64,000 nt of DNA from Phymatolithon calcareum (Eukaryota; Rhodophyta; Florideophyceae; Hapalidiales): the NCBI GenBank assembly GCA_977006965.1, contig OZ345361.1, forward strand, positions 2,356,001 through 2,420,000, in the 5' to 3' direction. Position 1 is the stretch's first letter. Each line of letters begins with the position of its first letter. The position numbers and the translations under genes are program-made. Positions 29,087-38,246 of the stretch are shown here, one piece after another. Under the pieces are notes generated by a model that saw nothing but the letters and a program-made list of their open reading frames with translations, searched no databases and had not been told where the DNA came from.

Positions 29087-30280
29087 CTAAAATCTATCTC
29101 TACCCCTCCCTCGCCCTCGACCTCTTCCAAAGCCACCACCACCTCCTCCACGACGTCTCTTGTTACCAAAACCTCTATTATTATCACGACGGCGTTTCTT
29201 AGAGCGTTCCATGACAAGATCCTGTTTCTCCCAAGTTTCTTTCCAGTACGCCTCCTCGGCCTCTCCGGAAAGGACGAAGAACTTAGGCACCTTGTTACCA
29301 AACGTCGACTTCTGCTCCGTCTCCGCTTTGCACGCCTCCTCGGCGGCACCAGCGCGACTAAATCTGATATGACCGTCTGCATCACCACGACGGAAATCGA
29401 CCCATGCGATATCACCATGCTTCTCAAAGGCCTCCTTGATGTCCTCTCTGCTGACGTCGGGTCCGAAACCTTCGAAACGAAGCACCATACCAGGGATAAG
29501 TTCGCGTTTTTTCGGCTCTTCTTTCACCTTTGTCGGCTCAACCTTTGCCGTTGCGGGCTCATTCTTTGCATTATCGTGAGGCGTATCGCCGTTAAATGGA
29601 GAAACAGCCTTGCCGTTGTCAGCCGTATTCCCGTTGGTATCAATCTTCTTTTTCCTTCCGTTCTGCGCACTCTTTCGCGCACGACGTTCCTTCGCCTCCT
29701 GCCGTTTCTTATCAAAGTACGTATCAACGGGAAGGATGATCAGGTTGCGTGAAATGGATTTACCGTTTACGTCCGTCGTTTCAATAGCGTATTCCTCAGC
29801 GGCAGCTCGTTCCGCAGCTTCAGCAGTTGAGAATTCGACAAAGATGGAGCCCTTGAAATGGCGACCGTCGTCATCTTTCCAACGACGGATGCGCACGGAG
29901 AGAATTTCACCCGACGGACTGAAGAGCTCGTTGACGGCTTCGATGGAAGGCTCTGGCCCGGTGGCGTTCCATCCCTTTGCGTAAATAGCGCGGTTTCGCC
30001 ACTCCGGCGTTTCCGGAAGCGGATGAGTGCGACGGAGACGGGTGCGGGTTTCATCGAGAAGGACGACTTCAGAGGTGGTGATAGCATCAGCGATGTTTTC
30101 AAGTGTGGCACCAAGCGCCGAGAGACGGTTGAACGTGAGCAGGACTGCAATGTCGACGAATCCAGCCTCGTTCTCTTCCGTCTTAGCACGGAGGAACTTG
30201 TCACGGGGCAGGTTGGAGTCTGAGAAATAGTACTCGACTTGCTTGCGCACGGCGCTGAGATCGACGGTGCCAGCGACCAT
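29087..30280 (-). CDS. LA: La protein (RNA polymerase III transcript chaperone)
   Basis: A 397-residue La protein. The La motif is near the N-terminus (VRKQVEYYFSDSNLPRDKFL, then VLLTFNRLSALG), followed by RRM1 (RAIYAKGWNATGPEPSIEAV...GSIFVEFSTAEAAERAA), a Lys-rich linker, and an RRM2-like domain (GMVLRFEGFGPDVSREDIKE...HGDIAWVDFRRGD). The C-terminus is basic with KKRRR and an Arg/Gly repeat tail. La binds the 3' UUU of pol III transcripts such as pre-tRNA in the nucleus. The frame stays open upstream to 30664, adding 128 residues with no La homology, so I place the start at ATG 30280 (MVAGTVDLS). Confidence 0.94.
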   Translation of the reverse strand: MVAGTVDLSAVRKQVEYYFSDSNLPRDKFLRAKTEENEAGFVDIAVLLTFNRLSALGATLENIADAITTSEVVLLDETRTRLRRTHPLPETPEWRNRAIYAKGWNATGPEPSIEAVNELFSPSGEILSVRIRRWKDDDGRHFKGSIFVEFSTAEAAERAAAEEYAIETTDVNGKSISRNLIILPVDTYFDKKRQEAKERRARKSAQNGRKKKIDTNGNTADNGKAVSPFNGDTPHDNAKNEPATAKVEPTKVKEEPKKRELIPGMVLRFEGFGPDVSREDIKEAFEKHGDIAWVDFRRGDADGHIRFSRAGAAEEACKAETEQKSTFGNKVPKFFVLSGEAEEAYWKETWEKQDLVMERSKKRRRDNNRGFGNKRRRGGGGGGFGRGRGRGRGRDRF

Positions 30281-31379
30281 CGCGCAGCCAGAGTTCAGCC
30301 GTGAGAAGAAAGCGGATGATTCCGGTTGCGTTGAAGTACAGTATAGTTCTGACGCTGACAAGAACTCTGCAGTAGTGCTGGAGCACAGTTCCCCTCGGAT
30401 CGAATACAGCAGGATGCAGGACAGGAGCTGGACGCGCGGCCTTAAAAAGACACTCGTTTTTGCGGCGCGGTCAACCTCTCTAGGGGCATCATACAAGCGC
30501 TGTTTTTGGGCTTTTTGAGCACTATGAGAGGCGAAATCACTTGTCCGGCACGTATGCAGTTCTGTTACAGTATTGTCATACAGTTTTTGCACCTCAGCTC
30601 TGCTGTTCTCCCCTTCACTAGGTCTCCGCCGGAGACTTTCTGGGCGGGCACAGCGCATGCGCAAGAAATTTAATCAAATCGGGAGCTGTGCATTACTGCT
30701 ACGTACAGTATGCTAATATTGGCAGACGATAACACTTCCATTAATACTCAAGGACACGAGAATGAGTATATTTTAAAATTCTGGAGGGATCTTGTTTGGT
30801 GCAAGCTTGATAATGATCTTTCTAGTCCATGAAGAGCAGAGGAATTGGAGTCTAAAATTCGCCAATTCCTCTGCTTTGGCTCCTCGTGCAAGCGCAAAGC
30901 GTCCTCATCACAGCTGCAGTTTCATTCAGTACGAAAAGATTTGGCCCTGCATGCATACATAGTACACATGAATGTGTCAAATATTGAGTGATAGCATCGG
31001 AGAGCCTATAAGTACCGGTGTGATCGGCAGTAAAAAACGAACGTTCGTTCCCAACGCCGAAACGTGAGCGCAATCGACGCAAGGAGCAGATCGTCTGTCG
31101 ACGATGCACCATGTCTAGGTATGATAGCCACATTCGCCGCGTGGCATCACCGTATTTGCCAGTCCATGCACACGTTGCAAACAAGGGATCTCCGGTAGGC
31201 TGTGCCGGCCAGTGATGCTCGTGATCTGCCTAGGGTTGTGGCAACTTTCCGGGGGTATCCGCGATTTGACGCATCCAATTCTCCATAATTAGAGCTATCC
31301 CCTTCACGGTAACATCGATACTGCGGCGGAAGCATTGAAGTGAGGTCTTGTTTCGCAGTGCATAATCCATCCGATTAAA
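30281..31379. other. Divergent region La / mutarotase, with hairpin
   Basis: 1.1 kb holding both promoters. The first 380 bases keep the La frame open but look like leader. A 14-bp inverted repeat lies at 30835-30875. Small frames on the minus strand (30852-31335) carry no recognisable domain. Confidence 0.45.
30835..30875. repeat. 14-bp perfect inverted repeat
   Basis: AGCAGAGGAATTGG and its exact reverse complement flank a 13-nt loop. It lies about 550 bases upstream of both neighbouring starts. Confidence 0.85.
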
Positions 31380-32507
31380 ATGGGCCTCGAAAGCGCATTC
31401 GTCTCAGCAATTTTCGGACTTCCCCTTTCGTCTGAACGGCGTTCCTTTGGCTGCACATCCTCTCGTCGCGCATATACCCCTGTGCATCGCCGTCGGACGG
31501 TGACATGGGGAATGGCGGCAGACTCCGGTGATGCGCAATCGATAAATTTCGATGAAATCGCGAAACGTCTTGCGGGAGAATTGCAAGGTCTGGACCCTGG
31601 AGCGAAAACGCAAATGGTTGACGAAAACGCGGCACCAAGTGGGAAGGTAGTTCCCTTTGAACTTTCAGAAGGAAACGGCGGTATTACAAGGATCGTCATG
31701 CGACACGGTGCGAGCAATCAGGAAGTAGAAATATATACGTACGGTGCATGCGTGACATCGTGGAAGGTACGCGACGACGAGAATCTCTGGATGTCCGATA
31801 CCAACAAGTGGATACCGGGGGGAAAGGCAATTCGAGGTGGTATTCCACTTTGCTTTCCGCAATTCGGGCCGTATGGTAACCTTGTGCAGCACGGCTTTGC
31901 GCGCATCTCCGACTGGAGTATCTATGATACTGTACTCAACGAGGATGGCTCTGTGAGCACGATTTTGACGCTGGATAACACATGCGATAACGAGGAGGTG
32001 AAGAAATGGCCGTATAAATTTTCAGCGGAATACACAGTCACGCTGAGTCCCATCGGGTTGGAGGCCAAGTTGACGGTCACGAATACCGGTGATGAGGTTA
32101 TGCCGTTCACATGTGCATTTCACAATTACTTCAAGACGACCAAAGCGGCAGATGCGCGTATTTTTGGCTTCGAGAATTCCCGCTTCAACGATAGACTGGA
32201 CGGAGATAGGGAGAATGCGGCGTCGGAGGATGACGGTGCTGGACTTATGCTCGCGAAGGAAACGGACCGGGTGTATCTTAATGCACCGGATGAGCTTGCG
32301 ATGTTTGACTTTTCCACATTGAAGGTGCTTAAGATCAAAAAGACACTAACGCTGCCGAACGCTACTTTGTGGAATCCTTTCGGGGCAGAAGGCTGTGACC
32401 CGGGATGGGAGAAGTTTGTGTGCATTGAGCCGGCGGTTGTTTCGCCGGGGGCGGTCGTGCAACCTGGCGAAACATGGATTGGCGCACAGTTGTTGGGCGT
32501 GGAATGA
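31380..32507 (+). CDS. Glucose-6-phosphate 1-epimerase (hexose-6-phosphate mutarotase)
   Basis: A 375-residue aldose-1-epimerase-fold protein of the YeaD/YMR099C type, which interconverts alpha and beta hexose 6-phosphates. Key segments: YTYGACVTSWKVRDDENLWM, IRGGIPLCFPQFGPYG, NLVQHGFARISDW (His), FTCAFHNYFKT (catalytic His), NATLWNPFG and KFVCIEPAVVSPG (catalytic Glu). The first ~90 residues (MGLESAFVSAIFGLPLSSER, then Arg/Ser-rich) precede the fold and may target the plastid. Start is the ATG at 31380; a later ATG at MAADSGD is possible for a cytosolic form. It converges on RPB6. Confidence 0.9.
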   Translation: MGLESAFVSAIFGLPLSSERRSFGCTSSRRAYTPVHRRRTVTWGMAADSGDAQSINFDEIAKRLAGELQGLDPGAKTQMVDENAAPSGKVVPFELSEGNGGITRIVMRHGASNQEVEIYTYGACVTSWKVRDDENLWMSDTNKWIPGGKAIRGGIPLCFPQFGPYGNLVQHGFARISDWSIYDTVLNEDGSVSTILTLDNTCDNEEVKKWPYKFSAEYTVTLSPIGLEAKLTVTNTGDEVMPFTCAFHNYFKTTKAADARIFGFENSRFNDRLDGDRENAASEDDGAGLMLAKETDRVYLNAPDELAMFDFSTLKVLKIKKTLTLPNATLWNPFGAEGCDPGWEKFVCIEPAVVSPGAVVQPGETWIGAQLLGVE

Positions 32508-32684
32508 AGCGAATGTAGATACCTTACTTTCGTTTCGCCATGGCTTCGTGAACATGAGACAATCAGGAACTAAAAGCAAATCTCAAACACTTATTTACGC
32601 AACTTCTTAATTTACAATCACCCAGCCTGACTTCATGTCTAAAATTTTCATGTTCACCACACTACGCCTCAGAATGAAGTATCA

Positions 32685-33300
32685 CTACTGGATGGTGAGA
32701 TCCTCCAAACTCCATTCCTCTGTAGACCCGTCCGGTAGGCGGCGACGGATCGTAATGGGAATTTTCTTCTCTTGAAGCTCCTTCTTGGCAATCATCAAGG
32801 GATCCGTTTCACCTCCGAGGTCAACCATCGGCGGTGCGCCCAAGCTCAGCTGTAGGGCCCGCGTGCCGAGCAGTCGTGCTTTGCATTACGAATGTTAAAA
32901 TATACAGAGAAGGATTAACGCGTCAGATTCGGCCGATTTCAATCTGTCGCAGGGGAATCAAGGAATCGACAGTGCATACCTCGCTCGTATTTAGTAAGGA
33001 ATTTCGTCGTAATCCTTTGCGTGGTATCTTTGGTCACCACAGCTGGCGTGTCATCGTCGACTATGTTGGTGCCATCCGCGATACCATCAATGTTATCGGG
33101 CTCGTCAACTTCATCGTCCTGGACAGGCGCGTCGTTGTATGTTCCCATTCTGGCCCGTGCGAGGAATCAATTTCTGCAGGTCAGACATTCGCCCTCTGTG
33201 CTGCTTTCGCGCAAAACGACTGCTGTCTAAACGTAAAACTGCTCACAGGCGTGTTCAACTGCACTTACCCGGCTTCATAGTCATCACCATCGTCCGCCAT
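32685..33300 (-). CDS. RPB6: RNA polymerase subunit RPB6 (shared by pol I, II, III), three exons
   Basis: A 131-residue protein assembled from exons 33300-33269, 33149-32980 and 32878-32685. Introns are 119 nt (donor GG/GTAAGT, acceptor CCAG) and 101 nt (donor GAG/GTATGC, acceptor AAAG), and both junctions keep frame. Exon 1 encodes [10 protein letters not shown]. Exon 2 gives an acidic segment then [15 protein letters not shown]. Exon 3 gives [48 protein letters not shown] and ends WSLEDLTIQ. This is the full RPB6 signature; it is a shared core subunit of nuclear RNA polymerases. None of the exons alone looks like a gene, and a naive frame on the opposite strand (32834-33280) covers them. 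It is divergent from DDX31. Confidence 0.93.
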
Positions 33301-33620
33301 GGCGCCCGCAGCGTCTGCTTGCAAGTACGACCAGGGTTCACTGATCCCAGTGCCGCGAGAGTACCTTGGCTCAAGAAGTGGACTTTGGCAGTGGGTATGA
33401 AACACAAAATAATGAGGCACTATGCCCTGCCAACGCATTGTTCAAGCACGTGTCATATACTAGTTTTGAGGAAATTTTTATGAAGCTCTTCCGTTTAGAT
33501 CCGATGGGTGCTTTTGTCCGTCAAGAGCGACGCCGGGCGGTAACCATCATTCACTTCACTTGACCGAAATCTCCGTCGCTGCAGCTTATGCGACGACGCC
33601 TGCCAAAATTTCTTTAAGCA
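33301..33620. other. Divergent promoter region RPB6 / DDX31
   Basis: 320 bases between two divergent starts. No repeat. A short frame on the plus strand (33366-33563) is probably chance. Confidence 0.45.
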
Positions 33621-36050
33621 ATGGAGCTGAACCTTGCGACTACTTCTAAAGCTAGCACGACTTCTTCATCCACGAACAAGCTCGCTTCGAAGAAGAAAGG
33701 CAACTGGAAGCAGCGACGGCGAGATGCCGTAATTACTCGCGTAAATGAAGACAAGAAGAAGGGCATCTATCGTGAGAAGACAGGAAAATTTGGACACAGC
33801 AAACCGGCTGTCGGTTTCCAGGATGAATTTGCGAGTGGAATAGAGCCCTCGGGTAATGTCCAAAGAACTGGCGACCAGAGATTCTTAAACGAAAATGAAA
33901 AGCGAAGCTTTCAAGTATCTTTAACAGACCAAGGAAATATGGGAAAATACCCCTCTTCCCGAAAGAGGCAGCGCACGGGTGGTGAAGGAAACGAAGTGCA
34001 GGGCGCTAAACCCCAAAACAAACCTGGTGTCATGAAAGCCTTGGAAAGCGATGAGACAATCGACGCGACAATGCAAATGGTCGGAGGGCATCTCGCGGAT
34101 AAGCATTTGAAGCGGCAGCAGTCTCGGGACAATTCGAATGCAAGCAGAACTAGAACGGTGCCCAACGTGCCGGGAGATATCGAAAATGCAAAAAGGGAGC
34201 ACCTTGAAAAAACATTTGGCGCCGGCGACTTTGAAAGCATTGGGTTGTACACATCGATTGCGAAACACTTAAAGTTGAGGATGGGAATGGAAAAACCTAC
34301 TCATATTCAGGAGCGCGTTGTGCGAGCAATGCTTAACCCAGAAGAAGGACGAACGACTTGTGACGTACTAGTTCGCAGTGCAACGGGTTCCGGTAAAACT
34401 CTGGCATATCTATTACCCATTGCACATTATCTGCTGAACCGGAAGAAAAAAGTTGAGCGCGAAGATGGCGCACTGGCTATTATTATGGTGCCGACCCGCG
34501 AGTTAGCTGTTCAAGTGGAGAGCGTTGCCGCAACTGTTTTTCGACCATGGCATTGGATTGTTGTCGGGTCCGTACGCGGAGGTGAAGGGAAAAAGAGTGA
34601 AAAAGCCCGCATGCGGAAGGGAATTAATGTCCTCGTCGCTACACCTGGGCGTCTGCTGGACCACATTCGAAACACCCGCAGCTTTCGATATACTTTGTGC
34701 GAATTTTTGGTGTTGGATGAGGCCGATCGACTTCTGGATTTGGGTTTTGAGGCGGATATTAAGGAAATTATTGAGAGCTTGAATGACAAGGCACAACTCA
34801 ATATCACGGGGTATGGAATTACGCAGCGCTCGAATATTATGCTCTCAGCTACGATGAGAAGTGATGTCGAGCGTTTAGCTCGGTTTTCTTTGACGAAACC
34901 AATCCAAATTTCTGTCAAGGCAGGTGCTGATATGGATTCGAAGAAGTTTTCCATGCCTTCTCAACTGAAGCAACATTTGTGTGTTGTGGAACAGCGCCAT
35001 AGACTGGTGACACTGGCTGCGTTTCTAAGGCTCAGGGCATTGAGAGGTGTTTCCCAGCGCGCCTTGAATGACGCTCCAGCAAATTTGCCTCCGTGCAAAA
35101 TCATGGTCTTTTTCAGTTCCTGTGATTCAGTCGACTTCCATTACGAGGCTCTGGCGAAGGCGCTCCTACCTGACGAACTCAGACCTAAATCTTTAAAATC
35201 CGGACAAAAGCAAAAATTGGTGCCCATTCCGCAGTATCGATTACACGGAGGGCTGGATCAGGCATTGCGATCGAAGTCGCTTAAAGAATTTCGGGATTGT
35301 CGACGTGGTGTTCTTCTTTGTACTGATGTTGCGGCACGGGGATTGGATCTGCAGGGAGTCACATTTTCCGTGCAGTACGATCCTCCCACAGGAGGTCAAG
35401 GCGAAGAGCTGGAGTACGTGCACAGGGCTGGACGTACCGCGCGTCTTGGAGAGCAAGGTGATGCGCTACTGTTCTTGCTTCCTTCGGAACGGGCTTATCA
35501 ATCCAAACTGGAAAGTGCTGGCATTTCAATCAAAGAGATATCAAACAACACCGCTCTCGCAGCACTACTTCCAGGTGTGGAGTTGGACCAGCCGGGGAAA
35601 GTGTCTTATGCTGCGCGCCTGGTGACTTCCGCCATGCAGGAGGCCTTGGAGAAAACGATCAAAGAGAATTCTTCTCTCAAGGAGAAGGCTTATGCTGGGT
35701 ATTTATCGTATTGCCGGGCTTACGCGACTCATGCGCGGGATGTGAAACACTACTTTCATGTGCGGAATTTGCACTTGGGACACGTGGCAAGAGCTTTTGC
35801 CCTGACCGATAAGCCTGCTGATCTAGGCGGTCTGCTGGCTGATATTAAGGCGGCTAAGGAAATTGCTGTTGCCGTCAAGAATGAAGACGGCGGAAAATCC
35901 ACTGGCGATAAGCGGAGGATCGCAATGGCAATTGCTGAAGGGGAACAACAACCGTTCAACGACCAAAGCACTGCTCTTGCTCGCCGGCGGCGTGAGAAGG
36001 GTCGCGGGAGTGAGGCGTACAAAGAACTTGCTTCAGAATTTACAGCCTAA
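33621..36050 (+). CDS. DBP7: DEAD-box RNA helicase DDX31/Dbp7
   Basis: An 809-residue helicase of the DDX31/Dbp7 group, required for large ribosomal subunit assembly in the nucleolus. About 210 basic N-terminal residues precede the core. Motifs in order: Q-motif region MEKPTHIQERVVRAML, motif I RSATGSGKTLAYLLP, Ia VPTRELAVQ, Ib VATPGRLLDH, II VLDEADRLLDLGFE, III LSATM, IV MVFFSSCDSVDFHY, V LLCTDVAARGLDLQGV and VI YVHRAGRTARLG. The C-terminal part (KAYAGYLSYCRAYATH-like region, here KEKAYAGYLSYCRAYATHAR) is the DUF4217 extension shared by Dbp7/DDX31. Start is ATG 33621. Confidence 0.94.
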   Translation: MELNLATTSKASTTSSSTNKLASKKKGNWKQRRRDAVITRVNEDKKKGIYREKTGKFGHSKPAVGFQDEFASGIEPSGNVQRTGDQRFLNENEKRSFQVSLTDQGNMGKYPSSRKRQRTGGEGNEVQGAKPQNKPGVMKALESDETIDATMQMVGGHLADKHLKRQQSRDNSNASRTRTVPNVPGDIENAKREHLEKTFGAGDFESIGLYTSIAKHLKLRMGMEKPTHIQERVVRAMLNPEEGRTTCDVLVRSATGSGKTLAYLLPIAHYLLNRKKKVEREDGALAIIMVPTRELAVQVESVAATVFRPWHWIVVGSVRGGEGKKSEKARMRKGINVLVATPGRLLDHIRNTRSFRYTLCEFLVLDEADRLLDLGFEADIKEIIESLNDKAQLNITGYGITQRSNIMLSATMRSDVERLARFSLTKPIQISVKAGADMDSKKFSMPSQLKQHLCVVEQRHRLVTLAAFLRLRALRGVSQRALNDAPANLPPCKIMVFFSSCDSVDFHYEALAKALLPDELRPKSLKSGQKQKLVPIPQYRLHGGLDQALRSKSLKEFRDCRRGVLLCTDVAARGLDLQGVTFSVQYDPPTGGQGEELEYVHRAGRTARLGEQGDALLFLLPSERAYQSKLESAGISIKEISNNTALAALLPGVELDQPGKVSYAARLVTSAMQEALEKTIKENSSLKEKAYAGYLSYCRAYATHARDVKHYFHVRNLHLGHVARAFALTDKPADLGGLLADIKAAKEIAVAVKNEDGGKSTGDKRRIAMAIAEGEQQPFNDQSTALARRRREKGRGSEAYKELASEFTA

Positions 36051-36177
36051 GGGCGAAAAAATAAGTACCACTCTTGTAGGAGTGAAGGCATGACTGAACC
36101 TATGCCCGAACAAAATTTTCTTTTTCAAGAGCCGTCAAGATATGTGCACTGCGTGCCTCGAGATCTTTTTGTTCATA

Positions 36178-37233
36178 TCATTCCTCTTTGCCCTTCGTTA
36201 CGGATGCCGCCATCGGCTTAAAGTACTCTATCGTGCGTGCTGCAGCCTCGTCCATATTGACCGTCGCAATGTACCCAAAATGAAGCCTGGCCTTCTCGCA
36301 GGAAAAGGTACGGTGTGTGGTTAGTAGCGTGACACGCGCGCGGGAGAATGAAGGAGGTGCCTTCGGCTTGTACACCGGGCGTAAGATGAAGAGCGCAAAC
36401 TCGATCAGAACCGCAATCATGTAACACAGTGCGTATGGGATACAAATGCGCGGCTTGTCGTAGCCGAGGGCCTCAAGAAGACGGCCAGAGTACTTCCAGA
36501 ACTGTACAGGCTCTGTGTTGGTGATAAAATAGGCCTGGCCTGAGAGAGCAGAATCTGGAGCGAGCTTGCGTGCTGCTAGGATGCAGGCGCCAGCGATGTT
36601 GCCAACATATGTCATATCCCAAACATTCGTGCCATTGCCGATAATGTACTTGGACTTCCCTTTGCGTGCTGCCTCAATGAAGCGAGGCATGAAGACGCGG
36701 TCCCGCTCGCCGAAAATGGCAGACGGACGTAGGGCGCACGTGGCAAGTCCGCCTTTGCTCGCAGCCAGAACCAACTTTTCCGCATGCGCCTTGGTCATGG
36801 AATAATAATCTCGAAAGCTTGAAGGACAAGGATAGTTTTCGTCAACGTCGATGAGAGGTGAACCGTTGTATACCACGCTCGCAGAGGACACGTGCACAAG
36901 TCTTGTTACCTTGCACTGCTTGCAGGCCTCTATGACGTTCTTGGTACCCTCGACGTTGACGGCCCACATGAGTTTCTGATTCGTGTTATCCAGTGGGTCG
37001 GCCGAGATGCAGTGGATGACCGTGTCGGCGTCGGTGAAGGCAGAAAGTAAATCGCCGAGCTGGGTGACATCACCGGCAACGGCCGTGATGGACAGCTCGG
37101 AGTCGTCATCATGATGTTTGTACGGGTGGAGGTCAAAGACAACGATTTCGAGAGACGAATACTCCCGTATCAGTGCATCGATCACATGACGGCCTAGAAA
37201 GCCGGCACCACCTGTCACTACACATCGGTTCAT
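36178..37233 (-). CDS. ERG26: Sterol-4-alpha-carboxylate 3-dehydrogenase (decarboxylating)
   Basis: A 351-residue short-chain dehydrogenase of the 3-beta-HSD family. The Rossmann motif is at the start (CVVTGGAGFLGRHVID), followed by DTVIHCISADP, NVEGTKNVIEACKQ, VHVSSASVVYNG and the catalytic YYSMTKAHAEK (Y-x3-K). GNGTNVWDMTYVGNIA and the hydrophobic helix CYMIAVLIEFALFIL near the C-terminus match NSDHL/ERG26, an ER enzyme removing a C4 carboxyl in sterol synthesis. The raw frame starts TTG at 37272; ATG 37233 gives the canonical N-terminus. It converges on DDX31 with about 130 bases between stops. Confidence 0.86.
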   Translation of the reverse strand: MNRCVVTGGAGFLGRHVIDALIREYSSLEIVVFDLHPYKHHDDDSELSITAVAGDVTQLGDLLSAFTDADTVIHCISADPLDNTNQKLMWAVNVEGTKNVIEACKQCKVTRLVHVSSASVVYNGSPLIDVDENYPCPSSFRDYYSMTKAHAEKLVLAASKGGLATCALRPSAIFGERDRVFMPRFIEAARKGKSKYIIGNGTNVWDMTYVGNIAGACILAARKLAPDSALSGQAYFITNTEPVQFWKYSGRLLEALGYDKPRICIPYALCYMIAVLIEFALFILRPVYKPKAPPSFSRARVTLLTTHRTFSCEKARLHFGYIATVNMDEAAARTIEYFKPMAASVTKGKEE

Positions 37234-38246
37234 GTTGTGCGATCTCTTTCGCTGGTTCCTGGTTTTGGGCAATGCGATTTCTGCTCCATGATGGTGTGAT
37301 TTTCATCACGCAAAATAGATCCGCTCTCGAAAGAGAGGAACCTCAAATGGCCAGCTAGGGTTTACACCTGCATCATAGAATTTGATACGAGCAAGTTGCT
37401 GACAGCTTAACACTGTAAGTCATACGTGAATCTGAAATGTGCTGGCTCACCAGATCTCTACTGTAACCGCCGAGGCGCTGCCTCAAAGCGATGCACGAGA
37501 CCTGCTAGCAGTACAGTACAGTATGTAAGAACTAAGAACCTCGTTAAACTGCTTCTGCAACATAAAATTGGCTCTACTTGCCGGAAACCAGAAATCATGA
37601 TAAAGATAAACTTTATGCCCCTTCTGGCAGAAGAAACAAAAATGAACCAGCGCAGAATCTGAACTGCAAGGGTCATCGACAATAAATAGGGAGATGTATA
37701 ATGCACAACATGGAGTTCTAGAATTTCCGGAAGGACTTTGTCAACTAGTCTGCCTAGGAAATGGGGGATTTGCACCTCGCTTGTAGCATACTGTAAGACC
37801 TGTTCAAAGTGACAGAGAATTTTGAAGAATATGTTCATACTCCCTGCTTTCCTTGAGGCTTGAGAACAACTTTTATCAACTCGCTGTAGACACAGAGCAC
37901 CAACCTTGGATCCTTTAGTTTTTGACCAGAAAAATTAATCGGAGGTCCGTTTGCATACTTGGCTGCAGAGAACGGTCCAGCAGGGCCGCCTTGAGCTCCG
38001 TGCGATAAACCCTGATCCGTTAGAAGGTTACATAAAATAAGTCTTATGATACAGACAATATTTGAATGCACCGGATCATACGCGCGATGCACAAGTTCAA
38101 ACTTTGAAACTTTTTCCGATCCCGCCATCAGCCCCGAATCTCGTGCTCGCCGACGTCAACGCGCCTAACTACCCTCAGCCTTGTCCGCACTGTGTGTCTC
38201 GCCCGACATCTGCGCACCTCTTAACGTGCCTTCCGTGAGTTGGAAC
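37234..38246. other. Intergenic region ERG26 / PEX14
   Basis: 1 kb holding the promoters of the divergent ERG26-type and PEX14 genes and one possible small gene on the minus strand (see 37835-38128). The repeated TACAGTACAGTATG near 37512 is short. Nothing else stands out. Confidence 0.4.
37835..38128 (-). CDS. Hypothetical small protein, possibly spliced
   Basis: A 97-residue ATG frame. The first 24 residues (MAGSEKVSKFELVHRAYDPV...) and the last ~60 (SHGAQGGPAGPFSAAKYANG, then PPINFSGQKLKDPR) look protein-like, while the 16 between them are hydrophobic and look like intron; a GTCTGT...CTAACGGATCAG intron would remove them in frame. The stop overlaps the ATG of another minus-strand frame (37838-37458). 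It shares its upstream region with PEX14. I do not recognise the family. Confidence 0.35.
   Translation of the reverse strand: MAGSEKVSKFELVHRAYDPVHSNIVCIIRLILCNLLTDQGLSHGAQGGPAGPFSAAKYANGPPINFSGQKLKDPRLVLCVYSELIKVVLKPQGKQGV

Noticed and set aside
30281-30664. 128-residue N-terminal extension of La
   Set aside because: No La homology, and the canonical La N-terminus begins at an ATG at 30280; treated as 5' leader that happens to be open.
32834-33280. 148-residue plus-strand frame
   Set aside because: It is antisense to the RPB6 exons, which have clear conserved sequence and consistent splice sites.
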